Shown here piece after piece: positions 1 through 7,097 of a DNA stretch of 45,551 nt. Made by a program: the position numbers and the translations under genes. This stretch comes from an uncultured Bacteroidales bacterium. Its GTDB lineage: Bacteria > Bacteroidota > Bacteroidia > Bacteroidales > Paludibacteraceae. The stretch lies in NCBI GenBank assembly GCA_902799555.1, contig CADCBB010000002.1, positions 1 to 45,551 on the forward strand, written 5' to 3'. Each line of letters starts with the position of its first letter. The stretch's first letter is position 1. The notes below the pieces were generated by a model, which was not told the origin of the DNA, made no database searches, and saw only the letters and a program-made list of their open reading frames with translations.

Positions 1-86
1 ACGCATAGAACAAGCCTTGTTTCCGCCTCTTATTTGGACCCTTTTGGGGCTCGAAAATATGAGAACGGGGAGTTTTAATTCGGGTG

Positions 87-118
87 CAAAGATACAAAAA
101 TATTTTGGGATATGCAAA
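87..118 (-). promoter_or_regulatory. Bacteroidetes promoter facing left
   Basis: On the minus strand TTTG (118-115) is followed after 20 nt by TATCTTTG (94-87), the Bacteroidetes -33/-7 pair. It would drive a gene starting left of the window. Confidence 0.7.
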
Positions 119-188
119 TTTTTGGACACAAAAAGTTAATTTTTTGGACGAAAAAATGTATAGAAAATTGATTTTTTATAAAAACGTC

Positions 189-218
189 ATGACGTAATGA
201 CGGGATGACGAGATGACG
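189..218. repeat. Octamer array ATGACGNN x4
   Basis: ATGACG occurs at 189, 197, 205 and 213, exactly 8 nt apart, with variable dinucleotides between copies. It lies in intergenic DNA just before a GGCGACA hairpin. It resembles the 7-nt arrays found elsewhere in the window but has a period of 8. Confidence 0.8.
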
Positions 219-229
219 AAGGGGTATAA

Positions 230-249
230 TGGCGACAAAAATGTCGCCA
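230..249. other. Perfect hairpin TGGCGACA/TGTCGCCA
   Basis: An 8-bp perfect inverted repeat has a four-A loop and no T-run on either side, so it is not a clear terminator. It may be an RNA structure or a protein-binding site. Confidence 0.5.
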
Positions 250-351
250 AAATGCACGATGAATCATCCAGGATAGAATCTCTGGAAATCGACGAAGGTG
301 GGTTCCATGCGGAAAGCACATACCGATAGCGTGCAATCCTATTGCCCTGAA

Positions 352-395
352 ATAGAAGAAAAAAAAAGAACGCAGGTCCTCAGGCCTGCGTTCTT
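352..395 (-). terminator. Intrinsic terminator of the lipoprotein pair
   Basis: Arms 366-376 and 385-395 form an 11-bp stem (AAGAACGCAGG with its complement) around an 8-nt loop. On the minus strand the stem runs into a T-rich tract (367-352). It lies just after the stop of the 417-965 lipoprotein. Confidence 0.85.
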
Positions 396-416
396 AATGA
401 AGAAACTAAGAAATGT

Positions 417-965
417 TTATTTTTTCTTCTTATTGGCCGGTTGCTGAGCCGGCTGTTCTTCCGGTTTGGGCATCGGTTTCGGAGCGCAGTTATGGTCGTT
501 GTGGTAGATATTAACCACTTCGCCTTTTGCGTTCATATACTTCAGCACTTCCGTATGATGGAGAATGAGATATTTCTCAATGTCATCACGGCTATAGCGC
601 TGAATAGCCTGGATGTCCTCGTACTGGGTACGCGGGTTAATATAATAGCCACCAAATCCGACTAACGTAGCTTTGCATTTTCTACGTCTAACCTCTAATC
701 TGTAGATAGGATCTACAACGATATCGACCTTATAGTTGGTGATGGCCATGTATTGACACTCTGCCATAGCATCTTCCTTTGTCCTTTGCCAACTCGACGT
801 CACCTCAATCCGTTTGGAGAAATCCGGCTTCACATCCACCACTGTCGGAGTAGCTTCGATATCATGGCGATTGATGTTTGCCTGACGTGCGCCGTATTGG
901 TAGGTAGTACAACCGGTAAATGCGAGGGTCAGTGCACACAAGGTGCTAAAAAATAATTTTTTCAT
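417..965 (-). CDS. Lipoprotein, paralogue of its upstream neighbour
   Basis: The protein has 182 residues. A signal peptide ends in a lipobox (AFTGC), with the lipidated cysteine at residue 19, so it is probably an outer-membrane or periplasmic lipoprotein. The mature N-terminus begins CTTYQ, as in the upstream 303-residue protein. The two also share a VDPI core and a KAT(L/I)xG(F/Y) stretch, so they are tandem paralogues. The C-terminus is a proline/glutamine tail ending in a lysine run. I recognise no domain and the function is unknown. It lies 14 nt after its neighbour on the same strand, so the two are probably co-transcribed from the promoter at 1972-2003 and end at the terminator at 352-395. 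Confidence 0.8.
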   Translation of the reverse strand: MKKLFFSTLCALTLAFTGCTTYQYGARQANINRHDIEATPTVVDVKPDFSKRIEVTSSWQRTKEDAMAECQYMAITNYKVDIVVDPIYRLEVRRRKCKATLVGFGGYYINPRTQYEDIQAIQRYSRDDIEKYLILHHTEVLKYMNAKGEVVNIYHNDHNCAPKPMPKPEEQPAQQPANKKKK

Positions 966-979
966 AATTGTCTATTTTT

Positions 980-1891
980 CTAGAAGGTAAGACCTAAACC
1001 AATTCCATTCGAACCTGTATTAAGGGTGATATCCATCGAACGCTCTTTTTTAGCTCTGTCGTATCGAACTTGCCCGACGCATAAGGTAGGGATACCGGCA
1101 TAGATGCAGATAGCGGCACCAAGACCGGTCACAACGATACCGGAAATTTCGCCTGCATCAGAATTGGATGCGAGCATCAAAGGCAAACCAACAATCAAAG
1201 CTGCAGCTGCGCCTCCCGCCATCAATCCGATACCGGTGTTGCGCAAGCGTAACGCTTCATTAATATCTACAGGTTTTAACTCCTTGGAGTTGGCGCGCGG
1301 AGCTTTTTGGTTGTTCTTAAACATCAAAGAAGATAAGTTAGATTCTTCTCCTTTTTTCTTATTGAACCAACCAAAAGCGGGTGCTGCAGATGAGCCTTTG
1401 GAACTCAGCGCGCCGGACTTAAAAAAATAGTTGTCTCCTTCACTCGATTTACGGTAGTAATTCTGTGGGAAAGCGGGATCGTAGAGGAGTTTGTACTTCT
1501 CGATTTCCTCCAAAGTATATTTCTTGGAGTCATCAAGACGGTTGAGCTCTTCTTTGTACTTTCCGGCATAACCGATGATCGTCGCTTTGTAGCGCATTTT
1601 CATCTTAAACGGATTGTACTCGACTTTGAAAATCGGGTCTACTACGACGTCGATCTTAGCCTCCTGGATGCAGCGGTACTCTGCCTCAGCGATAGCATCT
1701 TTACGCGACATCTGATAATCCGAGGTAGCAGTCACTTGGCGATTGTAGTCCACCACGATGCTCACCATTTGGTCTTTCTGGTCAATCTGACGTTGACGAA
1801 CGTCGGTTTGACGCGCCGTAAATTGGTATGTCGTACAACTTGACATAAACAACGCTACCAACACGAACGGCAAAAAATGAGATTGTTTCAT
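980..1891 (-). CDS. Lipoprotein with C-terminal hydrophobic segments
   Basis: The protein has 303 residues. A lipobox (FMSSC) puts the lipidated cysteine at residue 19. Residues 19-135 match the smaller downstream lipoprotein (CTTYQ start, VVDPIF, KATIIGYAGKY). The C-terminal half has two hydrophobic glycine/alanine-rich stretches (about 220-245 and 252-272), then a basic segment, and ends GLGLTF. A terminal phenylalanine can mark a membrane strand, but the rest does not look like a barrel. No known family was recognised. It is the first gene of a two-gene unit with its own promoter about 80 nt upstream. Confidence 0.8.
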   Translation of the reverse strand: MKQSHFLPFVLVALFMSSCTTYQFTARQTDVRQRQIDQKDQMVSIVVDYNRQVTATSDYQMSRKDAIAEAEYRCIQEAKIDVVVDPIFKVEYNPFKMKMRYKATIIGYAGKYKEELNRLDDSKKYTLEEIEKYKLLYDPAFPQNYYRKSSEGDNYFFKSGALSSKGSSAAPAFGWFNKKKGEESNLSSLMFKNNQKAPRANSKELKPVDINEALRLRNTGIGLMAGGAAAALIVGLPLMLASNSDAGEISGIVVTGLGAAICIYAGIPTLCVGQVRYDRAKKERSMDITLNTGSNGIGLGLTF

Positions 1892-1971
1892 CTGTGTGTT
1901 AGATTGTGATTAGTGCTTTCGTTTGCGGGCAGAAAGCTTCACCCATTTAGGTTCAATAACCATTTTCGCCA

Positions 1972-2003
1972 CAAAAGTACAACTTTTTTCTGAAATATGC
2001 AAG
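1972..2003 (-). promoter_or_regulatory. Promoter of the lipoprotein pair
   Basis: The minus strand reads CTTG (2003-2000), 20 nt, then TACTTTTG (1979-1972). The start codon at 1891 leaves a leader of about 75 nt. It is divergent to the potA promoter. Confidence 0.8.
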
Positions 2004-2038
2004 AGTTAGGGCAAAAAAAGCACAAAAAAGTAAAAAAA

Positions 2039-2070
2039 TTTGCATATATTAGAAATTTGTAGTACTTTTG
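2039..2070 (+). promoter_or_regulatory. Promoter of the pot operon
   Basis: TTTG (2039-2042), 20 nt, TACTTTTG (2063-2070). It lies about 47 nt before the potA start codon and is the only clear promoter before the 2.1-18.1 kb plus-strand genes. Confidence 0.85.
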
Positions 2071-2116
2071 CAGCGTATTTTGCGCGAATGTGCGCGCGTG
2101 TTTTTTATGAAAAGAA

Positions 2117-3583
2117 ATGGCAAAATCGGATTTTATTATTGAGGTCAACCATGTTTCGAAGCAGTTCGAGGATGGTAAGTATGCATTGAATGACGTCAGT
2201 CTTCAGGTGAAGAAAGGCGAGTTCGTTACTATTTTAGGCCCTTCGGGCTGCGGTAAAACAACGTTACTTCGTTGTATAGCCGGTTTTCAAGTTGCGTCTT
2301 CGGGAGATATACTGCTGAAGGGCGAGGATGTCACGAAGACTCCTCCTTATCAGCGTCCCGTGAACACCGTATTCCAGAAATACGCGTTGTTCCCCCACTT
2401 GAATGTGTTTAACAATGTCGCTTTCGGTCTAAAATTGAAGAAAGAAGATCCGGAGACGATCAAGAAGAAAGTGCGTCAGGCGCTGAAGATGGCGAACCTG
2501 ACGGGCTACGAGGAGCGTAAGGTAGATACGCTCTCCGGTGGTCAGCAGCAACGTGTGGCTATCGCGCGTGCTATCGTGAACAAGCCGGAAGTGCTACTAT
2601 TGGATGAGCCGCTGAGTGCGCTGGATCTGAAGATGCGTCACGACATGCAGATCGAGTTGAAAGAGCTGCACGAGAAATTGGGTATCACGTTTATCTACGT
2701 GACGCACGATCAGGAAGAGGCGCTGACGCTGAGTGACCGCGTAGTTGTGATGAGCGAAGGTAAGATCCAACAGATCGGTACGCCGACGGATATCTATAAT
2801 GAGCCGCAGAACTGCTTTGTGGCTGATTTCATCGGAGAAAGTAATATCTTGAGCGGTACGATGATTCGTGACAAGCGGGTTTCGTTCTGCGGACAGGAGT
2901 TCGATTGTATCGATACCGGTTTTGGAGAGAATAATCCGGTGGATGTGGTGATTCGACCGGAAGATATCTATGTTTGGCGCAAGGAAGATGAGAAGCGCGG
3001 TAAGGTGGCTGTGAATGAAGAGGATGATGTAGAAGATCGCGTGCCGAAGGGGAAATTTACGAAATGGTACGGCGAGGTACAGAGTTGTATCTTCAAGGGC
3101 GTACACTATGAGATGCGTGTGCTGACGCCGGATAACTATGAGTTCTTGATTCAGGACTATCACGAGTATTTGCCGGGCACGGAAGTGGGCATGTTGGTTC
3201 GGCCGGAGGATATCCAGATTATGAAGAAAGAGCACTATGTCTATAACTATTTCGAGGGCGAAGTGCTGAAGAACGGTAAGGTTTGGTTCTTGGATGCAGA
3301 ATGGGAAGTAGAGGAGAAGCAACTCGAAGGATTCGAACCGGGCGAGAAAGTGCAAGTGCGTGTGAAGTTCCGCGATATTGATTTGCAGGACTACGAGGAA
3401 GAGGGAACATTGAGCGGCGAGGTGCATTTCATCCTGTTCAAGGGCAATCACTTCCATCTGACGATCCGTACGGACGAAGGACACGACTTGTATGTCAATA
3501 CGAACGATGTGTGGGACGACGGCGACCGAGTTGGTATCGTTATCAAGCCGAAATTCATTAAGATTGATAAAATTGAAGCATAG
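2117..3583 (+). CDS. potA: Polyamine ABC transporter ATPase, PotA-like
   Basis: A 488-residue cytoplasmic ATPase energises spermidine/putrescine import. Visible motifs are Walker A GPSGCGKT (41-48), a Q-loop glutamine near 87, signature LSGGQ (139-143), Walker B VLLLDE (159-164) and the H-loop histidine near 197. PotA proteins are usually about 370 residues; this one has a longer C-terminus. Three similar segments recur there: [10 protein letters not shown] (about 277), [10 protein letters not shown] (about 358) and [10 protein letters not shown] (about 472). They look like three TOBE-type units instead of the usual one or two. The ATG at 2117 gives the family N-terminus. potB, potC and potD follow, which fixes the assignment within the family. 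Confidence 0.93.
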   Translation: MAKSDFIIEVNHVSKQFEDGKYALNDVSLQVKKGEFVTILGPSGCGKTTLLRCIAGFQVASSGDILLKGEDVTKTPPYQRPVNTVFQKYALFPHLNVFNNVAFGLKLKKEDPETIKKKVRQALKMANLTGYEERKVDTLSGGQQQRVAIARAIVNKPEVLLLDEPLSALDLKMRHDMQIELKELHEKLGITFIYVTHDQEEALTLSDRVVVMSEGKIQQIGTPTDIYNEPQNCFVADFIGESNILSGTMIRDKRVSFCGQEFDCIDTGFGENNPVDVVIRPEDIYVWRKEDEKRGKVAVNEEDDVEDRVPKGKFTKWYGEVQSCIFKGVHYEMRVLTPDNYEFLIQDYHEYLPGTEVGMLVRPEDIQIMKKEHYVYNYFEGEVLKNGKVWFLDAEWEVEEKQLEGFEPGEKVQVRVKFRDIDLQDYEEEGTLSGEVHFILFKGNHFHLTIRTDEGHDLYVNTNDVWDDGDRVGIVIKPKFIKIDKIEA

Positions 3584-3584
3584 C

Positions 3585-3688
3585 GGCTTTAGCATATGCT
3601 ACTCAACAAAAAACGAACTGCCCCGTTCTCGTGTTCCGCGTTCCCCAAACGCTCCACAACGTTTTTGTTTGAGTACATATAGCTAGCC
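3585..3688 (+). repeat. Long imperfect hairpin between potA and potB
   Basis: Arms 3585-3615 and 3660-3688 are near-complementary over about 29 nt (shared GGCT, TATG, TACTCAA and CAAAAA blocks). The loop carries a GC-rich 7-nt-period tract at about 3621-3650 (GTTCTCG, TGTTCCG, CGTTCCC). It fills most of the 129-nt gap and has no T-run. A role in setting the potA:potBCD mRNA ratio is an inference. Confidence 0.6.
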
Positions 3689-3712
3689 GAACGTTAAAAG
3701 AATAAAGAATAA

Positions 3713-4504
3713 ATGAATAAGATAGTACAGATATTTTCTTCGCGAAGGACGTGGGCGTGGCCGTATGTGGCGTTCATGGCGATGTTTGTAGTATTGCCGC
3801 TGATCTTGGTCGGCGTGTATGCATTCACGGACATCGAGGGACACTTTACGCTGCATAACTTCGCGAAGTTCTTCACGCATAGCGAGGCGATACAGACTTT
3901 TTTGTACTCGCTGATGATTGCGGTGTTTAATACGGCGATCTGTCTGCTGATCGGTTATCCGGCGGCGTATATCATGGCGCAGGAAGATTTCAAGACGCCG
4001 AAAGTGATGGCGATGTTGTTTATTCTGCCGATGTGGATCAATTTCCTGTTAAGAACGGTAGCCACAGTGGAGTTGTTCAATATGTGCGGTTTGCCGTTAG
4101 GCGAAGGAGCGTTGCTTTTTGGTCTGTGTTACGACTACTTGCCGTTTATGATTTACCCGATCTATAATACGCTGCAGAAGATGGATAACAGCCTTGTGGA
4201 AGCGGCGCAGGATTTGGGCGCGAGCCGTTGGCAGAGTTTCTGGAAAGTGATCGTGCCGCTGAGTATGCCGGGCGTGTATAGCGGTATTGTGATGGTGTTT
4301 ATGCCGACGGTTTCGACGTTTGCGATTGCGGAGTTACTGACACATAATAATATCAAGTTGTTCGGTAGCCTCATTCAGGACTATATCACGACGACCGACC
4401 TGCTCAATTATGGTGCGGTACTGTCGCTGGTACTGTTGATTATTATCGGTCTTACGTCGTTCTTCGGCGACCATGACAGCAAAGAGGAAGGAGGGCTGGT
4501 ATGA
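3713..4504 (+). CDS. potB: Polyamine ABC transporter permease, PotB-like
   Basis: A 263-residue inner-membrane permease with about six hydrophobic segments. The EAA loop that docks on the ATPase is clear at about 163-187 (EAAQDLGAS, ending PLSMPG). Length and order match PotB/PotH proteins. The C-terminus is a short charged tail. The stop overlaps the start of the next gene in ATGA, so translation is probably coupled. It pairs with the following PotC-like permease to form the membrane channel. Confidence 0.93.
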   Translation: MNKIVQIFSSRRTWAWPYVAFMAMFVVLPLILVGVYAFTDIEGHFTLHNFAKFFTHSEAIQTFLYSLMIAVFNTAICLLIGYPAAYIMAQEDFKTPKVMAMLFILPMWINFLLRTVATVELFNMCGLPLGEGALLFGLCYDYLPFMIYPIYNTLQKMDNSLVEAAQDLGASRWQSFWKVIVPLSMPGVYSGIVMVFMPTVSTFAIAELLTHNNIKLFGSLIQDYITTTDLLNYGAVLSLVLLIIIGLTSFFGDHDSKEEGGLV

Positions 4505-5856
4505 GACAATTTAAACTAGTCGTCCTAGGTATCCTAGGAATCCTAGGTGTCCTAGGTAGTCCTCTAAGCGCGCAGTCGAATGTGACGTATGAGTTGAAGG
4601 TAGGGACGACGGGAGAGAATACGTTGCTGGCTGAGTTTCCGGAATCCTACGCCGGCGAAAAGATCAATATTAATGTACAATGTACAATGTACAATGAACA
4701 AACGGCAGACTCTTTCGATTTCATCTTCTCGTCCATGAATCAGCCAAATTTGGTTGATAGATTCGATTCTATCTATAGTTATACGGATGAGGCGGAGGTG
4801 GCATGGACCGTTTGGCAGAGTAAGAAAGAGATCAAGAACCGCAACCGGCGTGTGATGGCGCAGAACGCGTATAAGACGTTTGACGGATATGTGCGCATGC
4901 ATACTGCGGAGGCTCAACGGAGTCGGGGATGGATCTGGTGGTTGTTTGCCGGCTTGTTGCTGGTAGGTACTGCGCTATATGGCGGATGGATTTTCTATGA
5001 GCGCCGCAAGGAGAAGAATCTTACGGCTGTGGAGCAAGAGACGCTGAGGCGCAAAAGGATGGGTCTGCGTAGGCACTATGGTTCGCAACTCTACCTGTGG
5101 TTGTTGCTTATCATTCTCTATGCGCCGATTGCTTTGATTGCGGTGTTCTCGTTCACGAAGAGTAAGATCTTGGGTAACTGGACGGGTTTCTCGATGGATC
5201 TGTATGTGAATTTATTTACGGGTAAAGCAGATGCGGGTCTGAATAGTGCGATCTGGTACACGGTCGTTATTGCATTGGTTGCAGCCGTTGTTTCGACAAT
5301 CTTGGGTACGCTTGCTGCGATCGGTATTTATAACATGCGGGCAAGAAGCCGTAAGGCGGTGAGTCTGCTGAACTCGGTGCCGATGATTAACCCGGATATC
5401 ATCACGGGTATCTCGTTGTTCTTGCTGTTTGTGGCGTTGGGAATGAGTCAGGGTTTGGCGACCGTTTGTATCGCGCATGTGGTATTCTGTACGCCGTATG
5501 TGGTACTGAGTGTGTTACCGCGATTAAGCCGAATGAACCCGAATACGTATGAGGCGGCTTTGGATCTGGGTGCCACGCCGGCGCAGGCTTTGCGCATGGT
5601 GATGCTGCCGGAGTTATGGCCGGGTATGCTGAGCGGATTCATCTTGGCGCTGACCTTGTCGGTAGATGATTTCGGCGTGACATTCTTCACTAAAGGAAGC
5701 GGCGGTTTGGAGACCCTGAGTACGTTCATCTATTCGGATGCGCGAAAGGGCGGTTTGACGCCGGAGTTACGACCGTTATTCACGATCATATTACTCGTGA
5801 TGCTTATTGCTTTGATTGTAATCAATATTCGTAATACTAAACAAGAAGAAAAATGA
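4501..5856 (+). CDS. potC: PotC-like permease with an extra secreted domain
   Basis: The protein has 451 residues against about 260 for normal PotC. Residues about 196-451 are a standard permease with an EAA loop at about 351-376 (EAALDLGAT, ending LWPG). Residues 1-25 form a classical signal peptide ending SAQ, 26-141 a hydrophilic domain, 142-165 a transmembrane helix, and 166-195 a very basic linker. This topology is consistent: signal peptide, periplasmic domain, helix back to the cytoplasm, then PotC helix 1. The added domain was not recognised; it may sense substrate or contact PotD. The signal peptide is written in a 9-nt repeat and the domain contains a 7-nt repeat. It overlaps potB and potD by ATGA. 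Confidence 0.9.
   Translation: MRQFKLVVLGILGILGVLGSPLSAQSNVTYELKVGTTGENTLLAEFPESYAGEKININVQCTMYNEQTADSFDFIFSSMNQPNLVDRFDSIYSYTDEAEVAWTVWQSKKEIKNRNRRVMAQNAYKTFDGYVRMHTAEAQRSRGWIWWLFAGLLLVGTALYGGWIFYERRKEKNLTAVEQETLRRKRMGLRRHYGSQLYLWLLLIILYAPIALIAVFSFTKSKILGNWTGFSMDLYVNLFTGKADAGLNSAIWYTVVIALVAAVVSTILGTLAAIGIYNMRARSRKAVSLLNSVPMINPDIITGISLFLLFVALGMSQGLATVCIAHVVFCTPYVVLSVLPRLSRMNPNTYEAALDLGATPAQALRMVMLPELWPGMLSGFILALTLSVDDFGVTFFTKGSGGLETLSTFIYSDARKGGLTPELRPLFTIILLVMLIALIVINIRNTKQEEK
4516..4561 (+). repeat. CTAG nonamer array x5 in potC signal peptide
   Basis: CTAG starts at 4516, 4525, 4534, 4543 and 4552, exactly 9 nt apart and in codon phase. It encodes the repeated Leu-Gly-x core of the signal peptide. 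The same five-copy design recurs at 7112 and 10047. Confidence 0.95.
4672..4699 (+). repeat. Heptamer array AATGTAC x3 plus AATGAAC
   Basis: Four head-to-tail 7-mers lie inside the extra domain of potC. The array keeps the reading frame open and encodes a short Cys/Met/Asn-containing stretch. Confidence 0.95.
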
Positions 5857-7097
5857 AAAAGATTTCTATGTTCGTAATGGCTCTTGCGGCCATCGTATTC
5901 AGTTCATGTGGCGGTGCCGACCGCGCTCATCAACTCAAAGTGCTCAACTGGGCGGACTACATCAATGAGGACGTCAAGGAGAATTTTGAACAGTGGTATT
6001 TCGACCAGACAGGTGAGAAAGTGGAACTGGTCTATGAGACGTTCGATATCAACGAAACGGCGTTGACGAAGATCGAAGTGGGTCACGAGGACTATGATGT
6101 ATTCTGCCCGTCGGAGTATATCATTGAGCGTATGCTCAAGAAAGACTTGCTGATCCCGATTCAGAAAGACTTGATCGCCGATAGCATTTATTATTTCGAT
6201 AATATCTCGCCGTTCGTATTGGGTAAATTCCAACAGATGGCTCCGCGTGATGAGGTGCAGGTGAGCGATTATACCTGCGGTTACATGTGGGGTACGACCG
6301 GTTTCATCTACAACCCGCAGTTCGTGAACCGCGAGGATTTGACCAGTTGGGCAGCTATCCTGGATCCGAAATTCGAGAACCGCATCCTGATGAAAGATGC
6401 GTTCCGCGATGTGTATTCGGTACTGGTACTTTATGCGTATGCCGAGCAGATCGAGAAGGGTGAAGTGAACCGCGACGAGTTGGTTCGTAACATCACGCCG
6501 GAGCGTGTGGCTGCTGTGAAGGAGATCTTGTTGCAAGCCAAGAAACAGATCTGCGGATGGGAAGTGGACTTCGGTAAGGAAGAGATGACGAAGGGTAAGG
6601 CATGGTTGAATCTGAGTTGGTCCGGCGATGCACAGTTCGCGATCGAAGAGGCTGCAGAGATGGACGTTATGTTGGATTATATCGTACCGAAAGAGGGTTC
6701 GAACGTATGGTTTGACGGATGGGTGATCCCGAAGTACGCGAAGAACGTGAAGGCTGCTACCTATTTCATCGATTATATGTGTAAGGCGGAGAATGCGCTG
6801 AAGAACATGGACGAGATCGGTTATGTATCGTGTGCCGGAGGTCCGAATGCTGCGGCTGAGATTCTGGAGGAGGTGAACGACGACGAGGAATGGCCGGAGA
6901 CCGTAGATGCTTCTTATTTCTTTGGTGACGAACCGATCGAAGTGGACGGCGAGATGCTTGACCCGCATGCGCTGCACCTCAACCCGGTTTATTATGCCGA
7001 CAAGAGCACCATCGACCGTTGTGCATTGATGCACGATGCAGGCGAGAGCCAGGAGATGCTGCTCGAGATGTGGAATGAAATCAAATTAGCTAGATGA
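5853..7097 (+). CDS. potD: Polyamine-binding lipoprotein, PotD-like
   Basis: A 414-residue periplasmic substrate-binding protein of the PotD/PotF type, anchored by lipid at Cys19 (lipobox FSSC). After the lipobox the mature protein begins with the family pattern LKVLNWADYI, and FETFD- and YDVFCPS-like segments follow. It is longer than the ~350-residue E. coli PotD, with an acidic insertion near residues 335-350. It is expected to capture spermidine or putrescine and deliver it to PotB/PotC. Unlike its neighbours it has an ordinary lipoprotein signal without the CTAG repeat. The stop overlaps the next ATG (ATGA). Confidence 0.93.
   Translation: MKKISMFVMALAAIVFSSCGGADRAHQLKVLNWADYINEDVKENFEQWYFDQTGEKVELVYETFDINETALTKIEVGHEDYDVFCPSEYIIERMLKKDLLIPIQKDLIADSIYYFDNISPFVLGKFQQMAPRDEVQVSDYTCGYMWGTTGFIYNPQFVNREDLTSWAAILDPKFENRILMKDAFRDVYSVLVLYAYAEQIEKGEVNRDELVRNITPERVAAVKEILLQAKKQICGWEVDFGKEEMTKGKAWLNLSWSGDAQFAIEEAAEMDVMLDYIVPKEGSNVWFDGWVIPKYAKNVKAATYFIDYMCKAENALKNMDEIGYVSCAGGPNAAAEILEEVNDDEEWPETVDASYFFGDEPIEVDGEMLDPHALHLNPVYYADKSTIDRCALMHDAGESQEMLLEMWNEIKLAR

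Larger units (their letters stand above)
1..416. other. Left-edge non-coding region
   Basis: No convincing gene lies here. Reading leftward, positions 1-86 are probably the 5' untranslated part of a minus-strand gene that begins outside the window, because a Bacteroidetes-type promoter at 87-118 points that way. The rest holds a four-copy octamer repeat (189-218), a perfect 8-bp hairpin with an AAAA loop (230-249), and the terminator of the lipoprotein genes (352-395). A 60-codon open frame at 75-257 spans the promoter and repeats and looks like noise. Confidence 0.6.
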
